From Kluyveromyces lactis (Eukaryota; Ascomycota; Saccharomycetes; Saccharomycetales; Saccharomycetaceae): a stretch of 64,000 nucleotides of DNA. The stretch covers positions 1,116,001-1,180,000 of the forward strand of contig NC_006041.1 of assembly GCF_000002515.2 (NCBI RefSeq), in the 5' to 3' direction. Below, piece by piece: positions 1 to 11,197 of this stretch. A model generated the notes under the pieces. The model was given only the letters and a program-made list of their open reading frames with translations, ran no database searches and was not told the DNA's origin. Positions within the stretch are counted from its first letter, which is position 1, and each line of letters opens with the position of its first letter. A program made the translations under genes and the position numbers.

Positions 1-1021
1 AAGAGCGAATGCGAATGCCGACAGGTTGCTTGATAGTGGCGTCATATATGGCTAAGTCACTGTTCTCTGCGGATGATTTGATTAACGTCTGACTGACTTT
101 CAAGTAAGAATGATGGCGGTGCACCCCTTCTGACATGCCGTATGTGCTTGGGAAGCTTGAGAAAGCTGAGCGAAGGAGCAAGGCACTGGTCTGTTCCTTG
201 TTTTTGGGAGATGTGTTAAATAGCGGTTTATGATTATATATACGGTCCACGTGACTCACTCGAGCGGTGTTTTTTTTACGCAGGGATTTCCGCAGGAATT
301 TCCATTTGGCATTCTGAACTGGTCTTGCATGAAACTTGTAAGACAGAATGAGGAAGTAATTAGTTGCATAACAAGAGTTGTGCTTGGTCTTCTCTTATCT
401 TGCCATTTCCTAAACGGTTTTGCCCGAATGTACAGTCTTTTTTCTTATCCATGAGACTCGTCATGAGAGTGGGATCTTCAAGTTGGAACCTGCAATAGTC
501 TTGTATTATCTGTCATGATGACTCAAGCCTGGCGATTACCAGGCAACCGCGGTGTGCCTTCTCAGGTTACCAGCGTCACGTCATAAACTGGTGCTAATCT
601 CCGAACATGTATAACCCGGACTTTATATACTTTCTCCGGGTAACTTTATCTAAAATTAAAAACCCTTCATTGTAACTGGGATTACCCTCCCTTCTCGGAA
701 CAATTTTTTTTTTTTTTCTTTCTTATTCCTTCCCACCTTTTCGTTTTCCACATCCTTTTCCCAATCAAAGTTGTTTGAAAGTTTTGAAAATTACCATTCA
801 GTAACAATTATAATTAATACTCACAATTGCCACTGTTTTTTTTTTGGTTTTGGTTTTGCTTGAACTGGGAACCATAGGTCTTTCAAGATCGGTATCTTTT
901 CCACAACTATAACTTCGGAAGTGTTTAAAAAGGTTCTGGGTACTGGTTACACATTTGTTCACTCACACAAAAGTTTAAGAAACCGAAACAGCATAATACC
1001 CATAATAATAACAATATCAAA
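1..1021. other. Intergenic region upstream of UBC4/5
   Basis: I see no convincing gene here. The largest open frame (230-454, 74 codons) has no recognisable motif. A TATA-like stretch (ttatatac) lies near 622-630, followed by pyrimidine-rich runs, which fits a yeast promoter driving UBC4. A CACGTG E-box lies near 248. A short open frame runs leftward from an ATG at 45 out of the window. In S. cerevisiae UBC4 is divergent from TEC1, so a neighbouring minus-strand gene may begin there, but 15 codons are too few to tell. Confidence 0.6.
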
Positions 1022-1741
<720 letters not shown>

Positions 1742-2641
1742 AAGAAATATAACAAAAAAAAAAGAAGAATGAACCGAAGAAAAGAATACTACAAAAGGAC
1801 AGGGTTCGGCGGAAAGTAATATCATCTTAATCCGACTAAAAAAATACTCAAACCTTCCACCATTGTATATCCTACCCCTTTTTGTTATCGGTACTTTCAA
1901 CTCACATCGTTTTGGACTTCTTCTGACACAATTCTCAACTTCAAGCTTTCAAGGTTTAAAGTATTAGAAAGAATAGTATATATATTAACGCACCAATTTT
2001 CTTTATATTATATTGTGTATGTGCTCATGGTACATGTAGGTATATATACCGTATAATTTTGATATATTTCATTTCCATTAGACGACTGTTTCCGACAGGT
2101 AAGCTAGAACCATTGGTTATAATTATACAAGATTTTTCAAGACTTTTCAAGACTGGTTTTTGTCCACAGACATTGGTTTCTGAATGTGCCAATTTGGTCA
2201 CAATTATAGAAATGGAGAGACATACGCCTGATCATTCTAGCTAGTGAAAATCAATTTATCAATGCTTACCTAGGTACTAAAAACCTACCACAACTAGTCC
2301 TATATATATAGATACAACTGGGTAGAGCTGTTGGATACTCAACTCTTGTATGTTAAGGCTAAGCGCCGCTGAAACGAATAAGCCGTATGACTGTCCCAAT
2401 ATCACTTTATACGTTTTGATGTTTTTTGACATTTCGTGAATTTTGGAAAACACAGACAATCGGTGCAACTGATGGACAAACAAGATTCGGACCATACACT
2501 CAAAAGTCGTGCCGTTTACAGCTTGTATCAGTAAAACGAGAGGCAAGCGAGCTGGTAGTGAAGGAATTGATTCAGAATTTTCCTTCAAAACTACTCTTTA
2601 TTTACTCTAGTGGTTCTTTCTGCGGAAAAAGTTGACTGTCC
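1742..2641. other. Intergenic region UBC4/5 to SPT7
   Basis: About 900 bases between two genes in the same direction. Short open frames on both strands (for example 2277-2588 on minus, 103 codons) overlap each other and resemble no family I know. The AT-rich stretch at 1976-2060, with tatata and gtatatatacc, probably holds the UBC4 3' end-forming signals. I see no RNA gene. Confidence 0.55.
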
Positions 2642-5600
2642 ATGATTACAAGTTACCAGCGGTCCGATGCCGCCGCAATACTTCGAACCATCCAGAAGTT
2701 ATTCGCAGATGATGTATTTAAAAAGCACCTCAATCCGAGTCAGTTACTTTTATTGAAGTACTTGTTGAGTCTACCAGACCAAGAATCAAAGACACTTATA
2801 TGGGATGCGTTTCTCTCCGGCAAGTTGGAACTATTTGTAGAACTGAATACAACTCTTAATGCAACTTCCGACAAAGGTGCCACTAATGATTTGGTAGCGG
2901 CTACCAGATTACCATCATTATCAACACAACAACAACCTCAAGCTAGTTCTGGACTCTCGAGAACTGGCACTCCTTTACATGATTCGACTGATAACCAAAG
3001 TGTTGACGATGACGACAGTGATATGATCGATTTGGAACAATTGAAGGCCCAGCTAGATGGACTGGATTTTATAGGAAATTTATCTATGAAAGTCAGGTAC
3101 GTTGTATGGGAACATGGACTCACTCTCCTTGAGCCAGAAACATCCTCAGAATACCTTCTACTTGACACGGATAATGATAGCGCTGTAATAGAGGATGGAA
3201 GTAATAATACTCTTATAGATCAAAGTGCGGTTCCCAACTCTTCCACGCTTCCTACAAATGACACAGCACCCTTGACTATGAAAGAAGTGAGCAAGAATAG
3301 CGAAAACAAAGAAGGCTCTGATGAAGATGATAACTATGATGAAGATGATGATGACGACGACGAGGATAATTACGATGATGCTGAAGAAGATCCTCAAAAG
3401 ATAGAAAAAAATGATACAGAAAATGGAAAAATCTCTCATCCTAATGATCTTGATGAGAAACCCAAAGTGTCAGATGAAACTGAATCGCCAATTTACGAGC
3501 AACTTGATAACGGACTCATAAGACTGCATTTCATCATCTCAAAGGAAACTTTGAACGAACTTCCATCTGTAAATACCTACGATATCATCGGTAACTTTCA
3601 CAAAATATATCATCTCTTTGACAATGATAAAGAGACCACTATGAGGCGTTTAAAACTTCAGGAAAATGATCAAATGCTAGAAAGCTCAAGGAAAAGGTCT
3701 CACGAACAGATTGAAGACGAAGAAGAGGATGACTCAGGGAACCCTAGCATATCTCATCATAAGTCTGCGGCAGATAAGAAGATCAATACTAAGACTAAAG
3801 CAGATATCCAAATGGACCTCGGTGTCGTAAATCTGTCATTAAGGCATTTGCTCAAATCGGTACAGGAAAATAAAAGTAAGCTAGATATTTCAGATTACGA
3901 ACTTAAACATTTATTAATGGATGTTAGAATGAACAGATCTAAATGGGCTTCTGAAGATAAAATTGGACAAGAAGAATTATACGATGCATGCGAGAAGGTG
4001 GTACTGGAACTCAGAAATTTCACAGAGCATTCTACTGCATTTCTTAACAAAGTCAGCAAGAGAGAAGCTCCAAACTATTACCAAATAATTAAAAAACCAA
4101 TGGATTTGAACACTGTGCTGAAGAAGCTCAAAACTTTTCAGTATAAATCTAAACATGAGTTTGTTGATGATATTATGTTAATATGGAGAAACTGCCTCAC
4201 GTATAACTCGGATCCTAAGCATTTCTTGAGAGCCCATGCAATTGCGATGCAGAAGAAATCTCAACAACTAGTACCACTAATACCAGATATAACAATCCGT
4301 GATAGAGCGCAAGTTGAAAAAGAACTAGAAGATATAGACGCCGAGAGCAACATTAAAGACGATGAAGAGGATGCTGGTTCAGGTCGTAAGGGTATTCAGA
4401 GACGTGGTGTTCAAAAGGTTATTGACGATGAAGAAGAAGAAATGGAAGAGAACCATCCTGGAGGTAAAAAAACACGAGCAACTGATGCTGAACGGAATCA
4501 ACAACAATCCACCAATAAAACAGTAAGCAGTGACAAAACACCTTCCACTAACGAAGCTGAACAAACGCCAGAAGTTGGCATAGTTTCTGCAGAGGGGAGA
4601 GGCTCCAAAGTGGCTCAATCTTCGACTAATAACGAATCTACTGAACCAGCAGTTGAAAGTAAAGCAGTGTCAACTGTTGAAAAAAACCAAGAACATGAGG
4701 ATGCAGAAGAAGAGGAAGAGGAAGAGGATGAAGATGAAGAAGATAATGCCGCTGGAATGATGCTTCTTGAACGAGATGACGATAAGGACGATCTGGAATT
4801 GTCCACATGGAAAACACTTACAGCCAAAGCCCGTGCTGAAATTTGTTTGAAAAGATCACAATTGTTCAACGAACACAAAATTAATTCCGAATCTGATGCC
4901 CTCTTGAAAAATCCTTCTAAATTAAAGAATTTTGATCAGTTCTTCGAGGAGTATAAGCAACAGAAAGAAGCAGAATTTGCAAGACAAAAATTACAAGAAC
5001 AGTCAATGATGAAAAACGGTTTTGGGGCAATAATGAACCAAGCAGATAGCAGTGTATCGAATTTTTCTGACACGAACGTTAAATCACAAGATGCCGAAAG
5101 TTCCTTGACTAAAGAATCGAATGAAATCACTCTCGAAGATTCTTCGTTATTGACAGAGTACAACATCACTAATTATATCCCGGACTTGGCATATACAGGT
5201 ATTGGGAAAGAACAATTAGATAAAGCTGAGGAAGCTATGGTTCAAAAAATTATGAAGGAAGGAAAAGTAATGAAGAGCTCTTTGTTGAATACTGTCGATA
5301 AGGGGTTGAGTCCAAAAATGAACACGAATATCCAGTTGATACATGAGATTAGGCATATATGTCATAAAATTTCTTTGATTAGAGCACTACAAAATCCAAA
5401 TAAACCCAAAAATTCACAACAACCGCTAAGGTTCAAAGAATTCATAATTGATGACTCCTTAGACCTGGATCCAATTTCCCAGCTCAATTCACATGACTAT
5501 AAAAATGATGAGAAATTGATCAATCGCGTATTACATCGTAATGTTTCTAAGATAACCATGTCAAATGGTTTTGAGAGTACAGAACCTCTCGCGTTAAGCA

Positions 5601-6544
5601 TGCTTACAGAGATCACAACAGATTATTTATCTAATCTCATCAAAACCATCAAACTTCACCATGAAACGCATTCTTCGAATAAAAGAAAACCAGCGGAAGC
5701 TCTAACCATGGCATTGTTAGAAAATGGTATAAATAAACCAGATGATTTGTATTCTTATATGGAAAATGAGTTCGGAAAAAAGACTAGAAAACTCGAAGAT
5801 TTGAAGGTTAAATTAAGCTCTTTCTTAAAGGATTTGTTACGGCCGACTTTACAAGATATAAGTGAAAGAAACTTTGAGGATGAATCGCAGAGTTTCCTTA
5901 CAGGTGACTTTTCATCAGAGGTCACTGGTGAAGATTTCTTTGGTTTCAGAGAATTAGGACTTGACAAAGAGTTTGGTGAGTTGGCTAATAATGTCCCACT
6001 TCAATTGCTCACTTTCCAATTCAACGGAAAAGATACTGATATCCAAGTCAAGGCTAAAGTTATCCAACCAGAAGAATTTGAGGATGTCATATACAAAAAA
6101 CTCAACAAAGAAAATGTACAATCTGACTCGTACTCTAAACTTATACAGCCACTATTGCAGAGTGCCGTTGATCGCTGTTCAGCTTACTATACCAAGCTTG
6201 CAAGGAGTAAGAATGCAGACCAAGTGCCTAAGAATTACGAGAGTCCATTATTTCCTTTACTTGAAGACGAAGAATTCCCTAAAGTGAAAGGTGCTAATAG
6301 ACCGAGACTTCCTCCAACGGGTAAAATTAGTACAAACTACAAGAAGAAACATGTCTCAGAATTATATACTTTGCCTGAAGAGGAAGAGCCCCAAGTGAAA
6401 GTTGAAGTCTCTGAAGATACCGCCTCGAAACCCACCGATGGAATCTTCAAATCTCCAGCGACAGTCGACGATAATGGATTTTACGTTGAGGAAACTCCAC
6501 TCTCATCATTCAGTTTAAGTTTACCAGGGATTCCTGATACGTAG
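2642..6544 (+). CDS. SPT7: SAGA complex subunit Spt7 (bromodomain and histone fold, 1300 aa)
   Basis: Scaffold subunit of the SAGA histone acetyltransferase and coactivator complex in the nucleus. The length is close to S. cerevisiae Spt7 (1332 aa). An acidic tract lies near residues 222-250. A bromodomain spans about 459-530, with the NYYQIIKKPMDL segment and the acetyl-lysine-contacting Asn in CLTYNS. A second acidic run is near 690-705. A histone fold spans about 980-1040 (starting EPLALSMLTEI); in SAGA it pairs with Ada1. The conserved FFGFRELGLD block near 1100 follows. The C-terminal tail carries the part that is proteolysed to give the SLIK form in S. cerevisiae. It lies downstream of and in the same direction as UBC4, as in S. 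cerevisiae (YBR082C-YBR081C). Confidence 0.96.
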   Translation: MITSYQRSDAAAILRTIQKLFADDVFKKHLNPSQLLLLKYLLSLPDQESKTLIWDAFLSGKLELFVELNTTLNATSDKGATNDLVAATRLPSLSTQQQPQASSGLSRTGTPLHDSTDNQSVDDDDSDMIDLEQLKAQLDGLDFIGNLSMKVRYVVWEHGLTLLEPETSSEYLLLDTDNDSAVIEDGSNNTLIDQSAVPNSSTLPTNDTAPLTMKEVSKNSENKEGSDEDDNYDEDDDDDDEDNYDDAEEDPQKIEKNDTENGKISHPNDLDEKPKVSDETESPIYEQLDNGLIRLHFIISKETLNELPSVNTYDIIGNFHKIYHLFDNDKETTMRRLKLQENDQMLESSRKRSHEQIEDEEEDDSGNPSISHHKSAADKKINTKTKADIQMDLGVVNLSLRHLLKSVQENKSKLDISDYELKHLLMDVRMNRSKWASEDKIGQEELYDACEKVVLELRNFTEHSTAFLNKVSKREAPNYYQIIKKPMDLNTVLKKLKTFQYKSKHEFVDDIMLIWRNCLTYNSDPKHFLRAHAIAMQKKSQQLVPLIPDITIRDRAQVEKELEDIDAESNIKDDEEDAGSGRKGIQRRGVQKVIDDEEEEMEENHPGGKKTRATDAERNQQQSTNKTVSSDKTPSTNEAEQTPEVGIVSAEGRGSKVAQSSTNNESTEPAVESKAVSTVEKNQEHEDAEEEEEEEDEDEEDNAAGMMLLERDDDKDDLELSTWKTLTAKARAEICLKRSQLFNEHKINSESDALLKNPSKLKNFDQFFEEYKQQKEAEFARQKLQEQSMMKNGFGAIMNQADSSVSNFSDTNVKSQDAESSLTKESNEITLEDSSLLTEYNITNYIPDLAYTGIGKEQLDKAEEAMVQKIMKEGKVMKSSLLNTVDKGLSPKMNTNIQLIHEIRHICHKISLIRALQNPNKPKNSQQPLRFKEFIIDDSLDLDPISQLNSHDYKNDEKLINRVLHRNVSKITMSNGFESTEPLALSMLTEITTDYLSNLIKTIKLHHETHSSNKRKPAEALTMALLENGINKPDDLYSYMENEFGKKTRKLEDLKVKLSSFLKDLLRPTLQDISERNFEDESQSFLTGDFSSEVTGEDFFGFRELGLDKEFGELANNVPLQLLTFQFNGKDTDIQVKAKVIQPEEFEDVIYKKLNKENVQSDSYSKLIQPLLQSAVDRCSAYYTKLARSKNADQVPKNYESPLFPLLEDEEFPKVKGANRPRLPPTGKISTNYKKKHVSELYTLPEEEEPQVKVEVSEDTASKPTDGIFKSPATVDDNGFYVEETPLSSFSLSLPGIPDT

Positions 6545-6746
6545 GAACACAGACCAGCGAATATCTTGTAGCTCTTAGAGTTATATACAGAAATAATACA
6601 AGAGTATTAAAAAACGTCTATAAAAGTTCCTTTTTTTAGCATAACGATCTTAATATTAATGTCAACATAGTAAAAGGGTACCAGTAGCCAGTACTGATTT
6701 ACTTCCCTAATATACTTGGAAGTACAAGGCCAAATAACAGTAATAC

Positions 6747-8138
6747 TCAGTTTTGCTCCTCTACAACCTCTTCTAGAATTTCCACCTCTATGTCTGGGTA
6801 TCCAATATCACGGAAAGCTTCCATCAACTTATCTTTGAGCTCTTGCGCTGTCCCGCCTTTATAAGGAGATTCTATCTCATCAGTAGCAAATATATCCGGA
6901 ACTAGACCAGTGCTTTTCTCGGGTAAAGAGTTGCTTGATGTCTCATCCGTTTGATTAACTGTCATTGAGTCAAAATATACCATGTTATGAATCGGCAATT
7001 CATTTAAAAGGGAGGCATCATTATTCACCTTCCCAATCGCTTCCGAGGCTGAATTCAATTCCAAGTCAATTAAAAATAGCAGATTTCCCGTTTCATCTAC
7101 TACAGGCGCTCTCCATAGAAATAGATCACCAGGTTTGATCGATTTCCCGGTGGGTGATTGTATAAAGTCCGAACCAATCAATTTCTTAAGACTAGATATG
7201 AAGTCTCCAATAAACCTTTCTTCTACTGTGAGCTCAAAGAGGGTAGTTTGAGAATCCAGTGGTTCAGCAGCGTGATACATCAATTGACGCCTATCCTTCG
7301 CACTATTTTTAGGTTTTAATAGGTATATGCCATGATCAAGTACAGTAGCCGAATACCTGTTGAATATATCAAGGGCAGGACTCAATTTGCTGCCGCTTCT
7401 ATGGCATATTATGTTGTGTTCAGATAATTGACCAAGCAACGGATTGAATGAGCTAAGTTCACATAACTGTGGTAGAAACAGTCTCAATTGGTACTTGCAG
7501 GATTGTATTTCTCTAACTTCAAGATGGAAAGGCCTCGATAGTGGACGTTTAGGGCAGATGTATTGTATTTCTACCTCTCTTGGTTTATGTGTAAGATCAC
7601 AAGTGCAACCATCTACCAAAGTTTCGCTAAGATACACTCTACCAGTTTTACTCTTAGCAAAGTGATAATCAATAGTTGAGTTGTAGTTAGATGAGTTCCC
7701 TAAAAGGTACGTTTCGCCAAAATAACCTTTTTGCACAACAGTCCTCGTCTCACCAGAGGATATAATATAAGTCCAGTAAGAAATAGGCACTGTATTCATT
7801 TCAATAGGGTTTGGAGCCAAGATCGCATTAACCATGTTAACTGCTTCAATGAGAGCTCCTTCAGAATTAAAAGTATCTTCTTCATGATGTTGAATCAACG
7901 ACGAAGTGTTCCTTTGGTAACACAAAACATCGGACCCTTCGTAGGGGCGGAAAAGCCGTCCTTCTTGGAGCAATGTCTCATTATCTATTACACTTAGGAA
8001 CTCTTGCTCATCAACGTATTTTAGCGAATAAGGCGTAGAGCTATATGGATTGAATGCTGAGACACCTGAATAAATCCATGAGATAGCAAACACCACCGAC
8101 GTAACTGGTAAAAATATCATATAAGGCGGCAGATACAC
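6747..8138 (-). CDS. YOS9: ER quality-control lectin Yos9 (OS-9 family, 463 aa)
   Basis: Lumenal lectin of the HRD1 ER-associated degradation complex that recognises trimmed N-glycans on misfolded glycoproteins. The N-terminus is hydrophobic (signal peptide about 1-28; Met7 is an alternative start). The MRH domain spans about 70-225 with the sugar-binding set: Trp122, Gln136, Arg187, Glu210 and Tyr216, plus paired cysteines (DGCTCDL, YICP, SCKY). It is shorter than S. cerevisiae Yos9 (542 aa) and ends VEEQN, without the C-terminal HDEL retrieval signal known there. Retention would then depend on partners such as Hrd3 (inference). It is divergent from EMC10, as in S. cerevisiae. Confidence 0.93.
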   Translation of the reverse strand: MYLPPYMIFLPVTSVVFAISWIYSGVSAFNPYSSTPYSLKYVDEQEFLSVIDNETLLQEGRLFRPYEGSDVLCYQRNTSSLIQHHEEDTFNSEGALIEAVNMVNAILAPNPIEMNTVPISYWTYIISSGETRTVVQKGYFGETYLLGNSSNYNSTIDYHFAKSKTGRVYLSETLVDGCTCDLTHKPREVEIQYICPKRPLSRPFHLEVREIQSCKYQLRLFLPQLCELSSFNPLLGQLSEHNIICHRSGSKLSPALDIFNRYSATVLDHGIYLLKPKNSAKDRRQLMYHAAEPLDSQTTLFELTVEERFIGDFISSLKKLIGSDFIQSPTGKSIKPGDLFLWRAPVVDETGNLLFLIDLELNSASEAIGKVNNDASLLNELPIHNMVYFDSMTVNQTDETSSNSLPEKSTGLVPDIFATDEIESPYKGGTAQELKDKLMEAFRDIGYPDIEVEILEEVVEEQN

Positions 8139-8392
8139 TAGCTACAATCAACCTCTGACGAATTGACAACAATGCGCCAACAAATAATAGCTCCGTATAT
8201 CATTTTTGTACTTTCCACTAAGTAAACTTAAACGTTTGTAATATAAGAATCCAATTAATCGAATTAATCCAATTTTAAACCTTAAACTGAATAAATGTAA
8301 TAATAAAAAGGATGAATCTCACAGCATAGACTGGTGTTTCCATCATATAACACAGCGGAAAACTGGTTGGATTTATCTTCAAATAATTAGCT

Positions 8393-8965
8393 ATGCTAAA
8401 AATGATTCAATTGTTACTAATACTTCTGTTTCACTTGCGTGCGGTAGTGGCATCTCTACAAGGTACTGGTGATCTTTACTTATTGAACAATTTGAATGAA
8501 AGGTACAGCCTGGCAACTTTCGAAGCTGGTGATGAGGTAGGTATTAACCTGGCTGTGACAGCCAATCGAATTACAGACGGTGAATATAAAGTTTGTGGGA
8601 CTTTTCAAGATTATTACGATGAGTGTTTCTCTTTCATCCATATAAAGCAACCATTGTCATACGAACTGGAGCTGGTGGTACTTGATGATAAACTAGTTCG
8701 TATGTCGATTCATGCAGATGATAGTATTGATGGCATCGTACCACTGATAAAGGAGGTTGGAAATGGTCCCATACCGGAAAGTATCAAGTTGAAGAAAAGA
8801 ACTCTGACTTACGAGGCAAAGAAAAAAGCTCAGAGAAAGGATACAGGGACCGCTGCATTTGAAGAAGATGTTGTAGAGAACAAAACGTTTCTTCAGAAAA
8901 ACTGGAAGTACGTTGTCATAGGGCTACTCGCCTATGTCTTTTTATCCAGTGGATCACAGAAATAA
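8393..8965 (+). CDS. EMC10: ER membrane protein complex subunit 10 (EMC10, 190 aa)
   Basis: Small subunit of the ER membrane protein complex, which inserts and folds transmembrane proteins. It has an N-terminal signal sequence (about 1-20; Met1 or Met4 could be used). A beta-rich lumenal domain contains the cysteine pair in YKVCGTFQDYYDEC. One C-terminal membrane helix spans about 170-186 (YVVIGLLAYVFL), followed by a very short tail. Size and layout match S. cerevisiae YDR056C (205 aa), which also lies beside YOS9. Identification rests on this synteny and on the layout rather than on a catalytic motif. Confidence 0.85.
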   Translation: MLKMIQLLLILLFHLRAVVASLQGTGDLYLLNNLNERYSLATFEAGDEVGINLAVTANRITDGEYKVCGTFQDYYDECFSFIHIKQPLSYELELVVLDDKLVRMSIHADDSIDGIVPLIKEVGNGPIPESIKLKKRTLTYEAKKKAQRKDTGTAAFEEDVVENKTFLQKNWKYVVIGLLAYVFLSSGSQK

Positions 8966-9572
8966 TTTCATGTTTTACCATCTTGCTACGTATATATACG
9001 TTCAAGAAGACAAAGAAATGACCAGACGACTGACTTTTATTGCTTGGATAGGATAGGAGTGGTTGAAACATTCAATTAACTCTACGAATACGAAATGTAT
9101 TACAATTAGTGACATGGATTATTTTGATGAGCAATTTGCCTTGAGTTTATTAATTGAGTGCTCGATGGAAAGACTGAAGTGAAAGATTTACCAATGTTGG
9201 CTTTTTAAAAGGATCGAAACTAAGCAACTCCATTACTCACTTCTTATCAACAATCGATCATGCTTTTCTCATTTGCACTGTAACACTGTAGTTGCTGTTA
9301 CGATAATTCACTTTGCACTTGACTTTCCAGTCAATTAGACTGCCAATCAGCTTCACGATATCATGCACAGTAGTGTTTACTACCAACTCGATAGAACTGT
9401 ATCCCACTTCACATCTTATTTAATTTATTTACCTGTATATCGTCATAAACAAGTAATGAATGAATTTAAAACTGTTGGGCATTCAATCGTAAACCTCACA
9501 TCAAACAGTATAGAAAAAAAAGGGAATCCTTAAAAGCCAACCATATCCACATAGCTGTTAGTTTTCGCGGCA
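8966..9572. other. Intergenic region EMC10 to HTD2
   Basis: About 600 AT-rich bases. On the minus strand a 53-codon stop-free stretch (9258-9419) without an ATG reads like protein but is too short to assign; see findings. The 3' third should be the HTD2 promoter. I see no RNA gene or repeat. Confidence 0.5.
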
Positions 9573-10388
9573 ATGCAGTGGCATATCAGTGATTACATCA
9601 ATCCGGTGACGGTACAGAGGTATCAGACTTTGGTTACATCTATCTTGCCAAAAGCAAAAGTATCAAACGATATATCGCTTTCAGGTTCACATTTATTGTT
9701 CTTCCATCCAGTAACAGCTGCCCTCAGCGAAGACGGATACTACTCGTACCAGACTCCTGGTGCTATATTGAAACGTGAAGTGCCCTTTCGGCGTCGCATG
9801 TGGGTTCAGGGATCAATTGAGTTCAAGAAATCACTGACAGATGGCTGGTACAATTGTCAAGAAGAACTTAAATTCATCAAAGAACTGAACAAAGACCATT
9901 TCGTAGGGTTGAAGAGAACTATACGAGACGAAAAGGGGTACCTATATGTTAAAGAGTTAAGAACGTTGATATATACTAATCAAAAAGTCTCAGATAAAGT
10001 AATAACCAAGTCCGAAGATTACAGTACCCGAGAAATCATCAATTTGGAAGATATCGATGTCATGGTTTACAGTTCGATCAGTTCGAATCCTCATAGAATA
10101 CATTGGGATAGGGACTATTCGCGCAACGTAGAGGGATACCGTGATGTTATAGTACAGGGCCCGTTTTTGGTTCAATTGGTGATCAACTATTTCGAACAAT
10201 GTTTTGGAAGACAAGTCTCCAGCATAAAATACAAGAATACGTCTCATGTGTATGCTGGCACAGATCTTGAAATCTGTCACAATGGACTCGGGAAGGATGG
10301 TCAAATCAGTATAATATTGAGAGATCCTAAGGATTCACATAAGGTTTACTTTGAGTGTAAGATAGCTTCATGTATACATATAGAGTAA
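9573..10388 (+). CDS. HTD2: Mitochondrial 3-hydroxyacyl-thioester dehydratase 2 (271 aa)
   Basis: Catalyses the dehydration step of mitochondrial type II fatty acid synthesis, the pathway that makes octanoyl-ACP for lipoic acid. The length is close to S. cerevisiae Htd2 (280 aa, YHR067W). Recognisable parts are the N-terminal WHISDYINPVTVQRYQ region, RRRMWVQGSIEF and the C-terminal hot-dog segment with SSNPHRIHWDRDYS, which carries the dehydratase His. GYRDVIVQGPFL follows it. In S. cerevisiae the gene lies next to DYS1; here IPK1 sits between them. Its stop codon is only 8 bases from the convergent IPK1 stop, so the two 3' UTRs must overlap. Confidence 0.9.
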   Translation: MQWHISDYINPVTVQRYQTLVTSILPKAKVSNDISLSGSHLLFFHPVTAALSEDGYYSYQTPGAILKREVPFRRRMWVQGSIEFKKSLTDGWYNCQEELKFIKELNKDHFVGLKRTIRDEKGYLYVKELRTLIYTNQKVSDKVITKSEDYSTREIINLEDIDVMVYSSISSNPHRIHWDRDYSRNVEGYRDVIVQGPFLVQLVINYFEQCFGRQVSSIKYKNTSHVYAGTDLEICHNGLGKDGQISIILRDPKDSHKVYFECKIASCIHIE

Positions 10389-10396
10389 AAGTACAA

Positions 10397-11197
10397 TCAT
10401 TGGTGGTTGAAATGAGCCTTCTTCTTTCCTGGGAAAGATGCAAGAGCGGATTCAGTACTCTGCCAATGCCGCAGTTTGTTTGCTGGTTTTTGATCAACAT
10501 CTATTATCGTAGCCTTGACGCTCCTTGTATTGCGGGACCAGGTCAAGAAACAGGTCACATCTCTTAGCGTCATTAGCGTTGACAAATCATCTTTCACAAA
10601 ACGCTGAGCAGCATAGAGCCTCTGTGTAATACTGTCACTTGATTGGAGATACTGCAGAATGTCATCAAGAAATTCTTCTGGCACTTGGCGTCCTGCAAAC
10701 AGCGTTTCGATAATCAGCTCCGGATCATGTAAAAAACAGTACTCAATATCTCTTCCCTTCAGCGAGTTATGTGTACAATTCCTACAATAATCACTAGATT
10801 GATACAACCACTTTGGCTTGAATTCCCAAGTAATAGCATCATTCAATGAGCATCGATAGATTTGATTGAAATGGTCCAACTGTTCACATGTACTATCCTT
10901 GGCATGCAATAAAGGCATGACTATGCATTGCATATGACTATCATCGATTAAGATATTCTCATCTTTCAACACATTAATCCATTTTGTATCGACAAACACC
11001 TCTTCTAACCTCATGGAAACAACCACATCGGCCAACATAGGAAGTGACCTGATCTTGGAATCGATAAACTGGAAGTTGTCCTGCACATATGCATTGTTCC
11101 TGGAAAGTTTCTGGTGCCTTAAGCTGATACGGTACACTTCACCAGAAAGGAGATAGCAAACATTAGCATTGCCTCTACCAACGAACAATAGAGTCAT
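10397..11197 (-). CDS. IPK1: Inositol 1,3,4,5,6-pentakisphosphate 2-kinase (266 aa)
   Basis: Converts IP5 to phytate (IP6), which activates Dbp5/Gle1 in mRNA export; the S. cerevisiae enzyme is nuclear. The family motif EFKPKW is at residues 125-130. The N-terminal glycine-rich stretch VGRGNANVCYLLSG should contact ATP. The C-terminal part has TCFLTW and the conserved Asp in ATIIDVDQKP. The length is near S. cerevisiae Ipk1 (281 aa, YDR315C). It is convergent with HTD2, and OMS1 (YDR316W in S. cerevisiae) lies two genes away. Sequence is divergent outside the motifs, as is usual for this family. Confidence 0.88.
   Translation of the reverse strand: MTLLFVGRGNANVCYLLSGEVYRISLRHQKLSRNNAYVQDNFQFIDSKIRSLPMLADVVVSMRLEEVFVDTKWINVLKDENILIDDSHMQCIVMPLLHAKDSTCEQLDHFNQIYRCSLNDAITWEFKPKWLYQSSDYCRNCTHNSLKGRDIEYCFLHDPELIIETLFAGRQVPEEFLDDILQYLQSSDSITQRLYAAQRFVKDDLSTLMTLRDVTCFLTWSRNTRSVKATIIDVDQKPANKLRHWQSTESALASFPGKKKAHFNHQ

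Noticed and set aside
1-45. Open minus-strand frame from an ATG at 45 to the left edge (possible TEC1 N-terminus)
   Set aside because: Fifteen codons are too few to identify, and they do not match the Tec1 N-terminus I know.
2277-2588. 103-codon minus-strand frame upstream of SPT7
   Set aside because: It overlaps another open frame, has no recognisable domain and lies in the expected SPT7 promoter.
10070-10095. tRNA B-box-like GTTCGAATCC
   Set aside because: It lies inside HTD2 coding sequence, with no A box or cloverleaf around it. No tRNA was found elsewhere in the window either.
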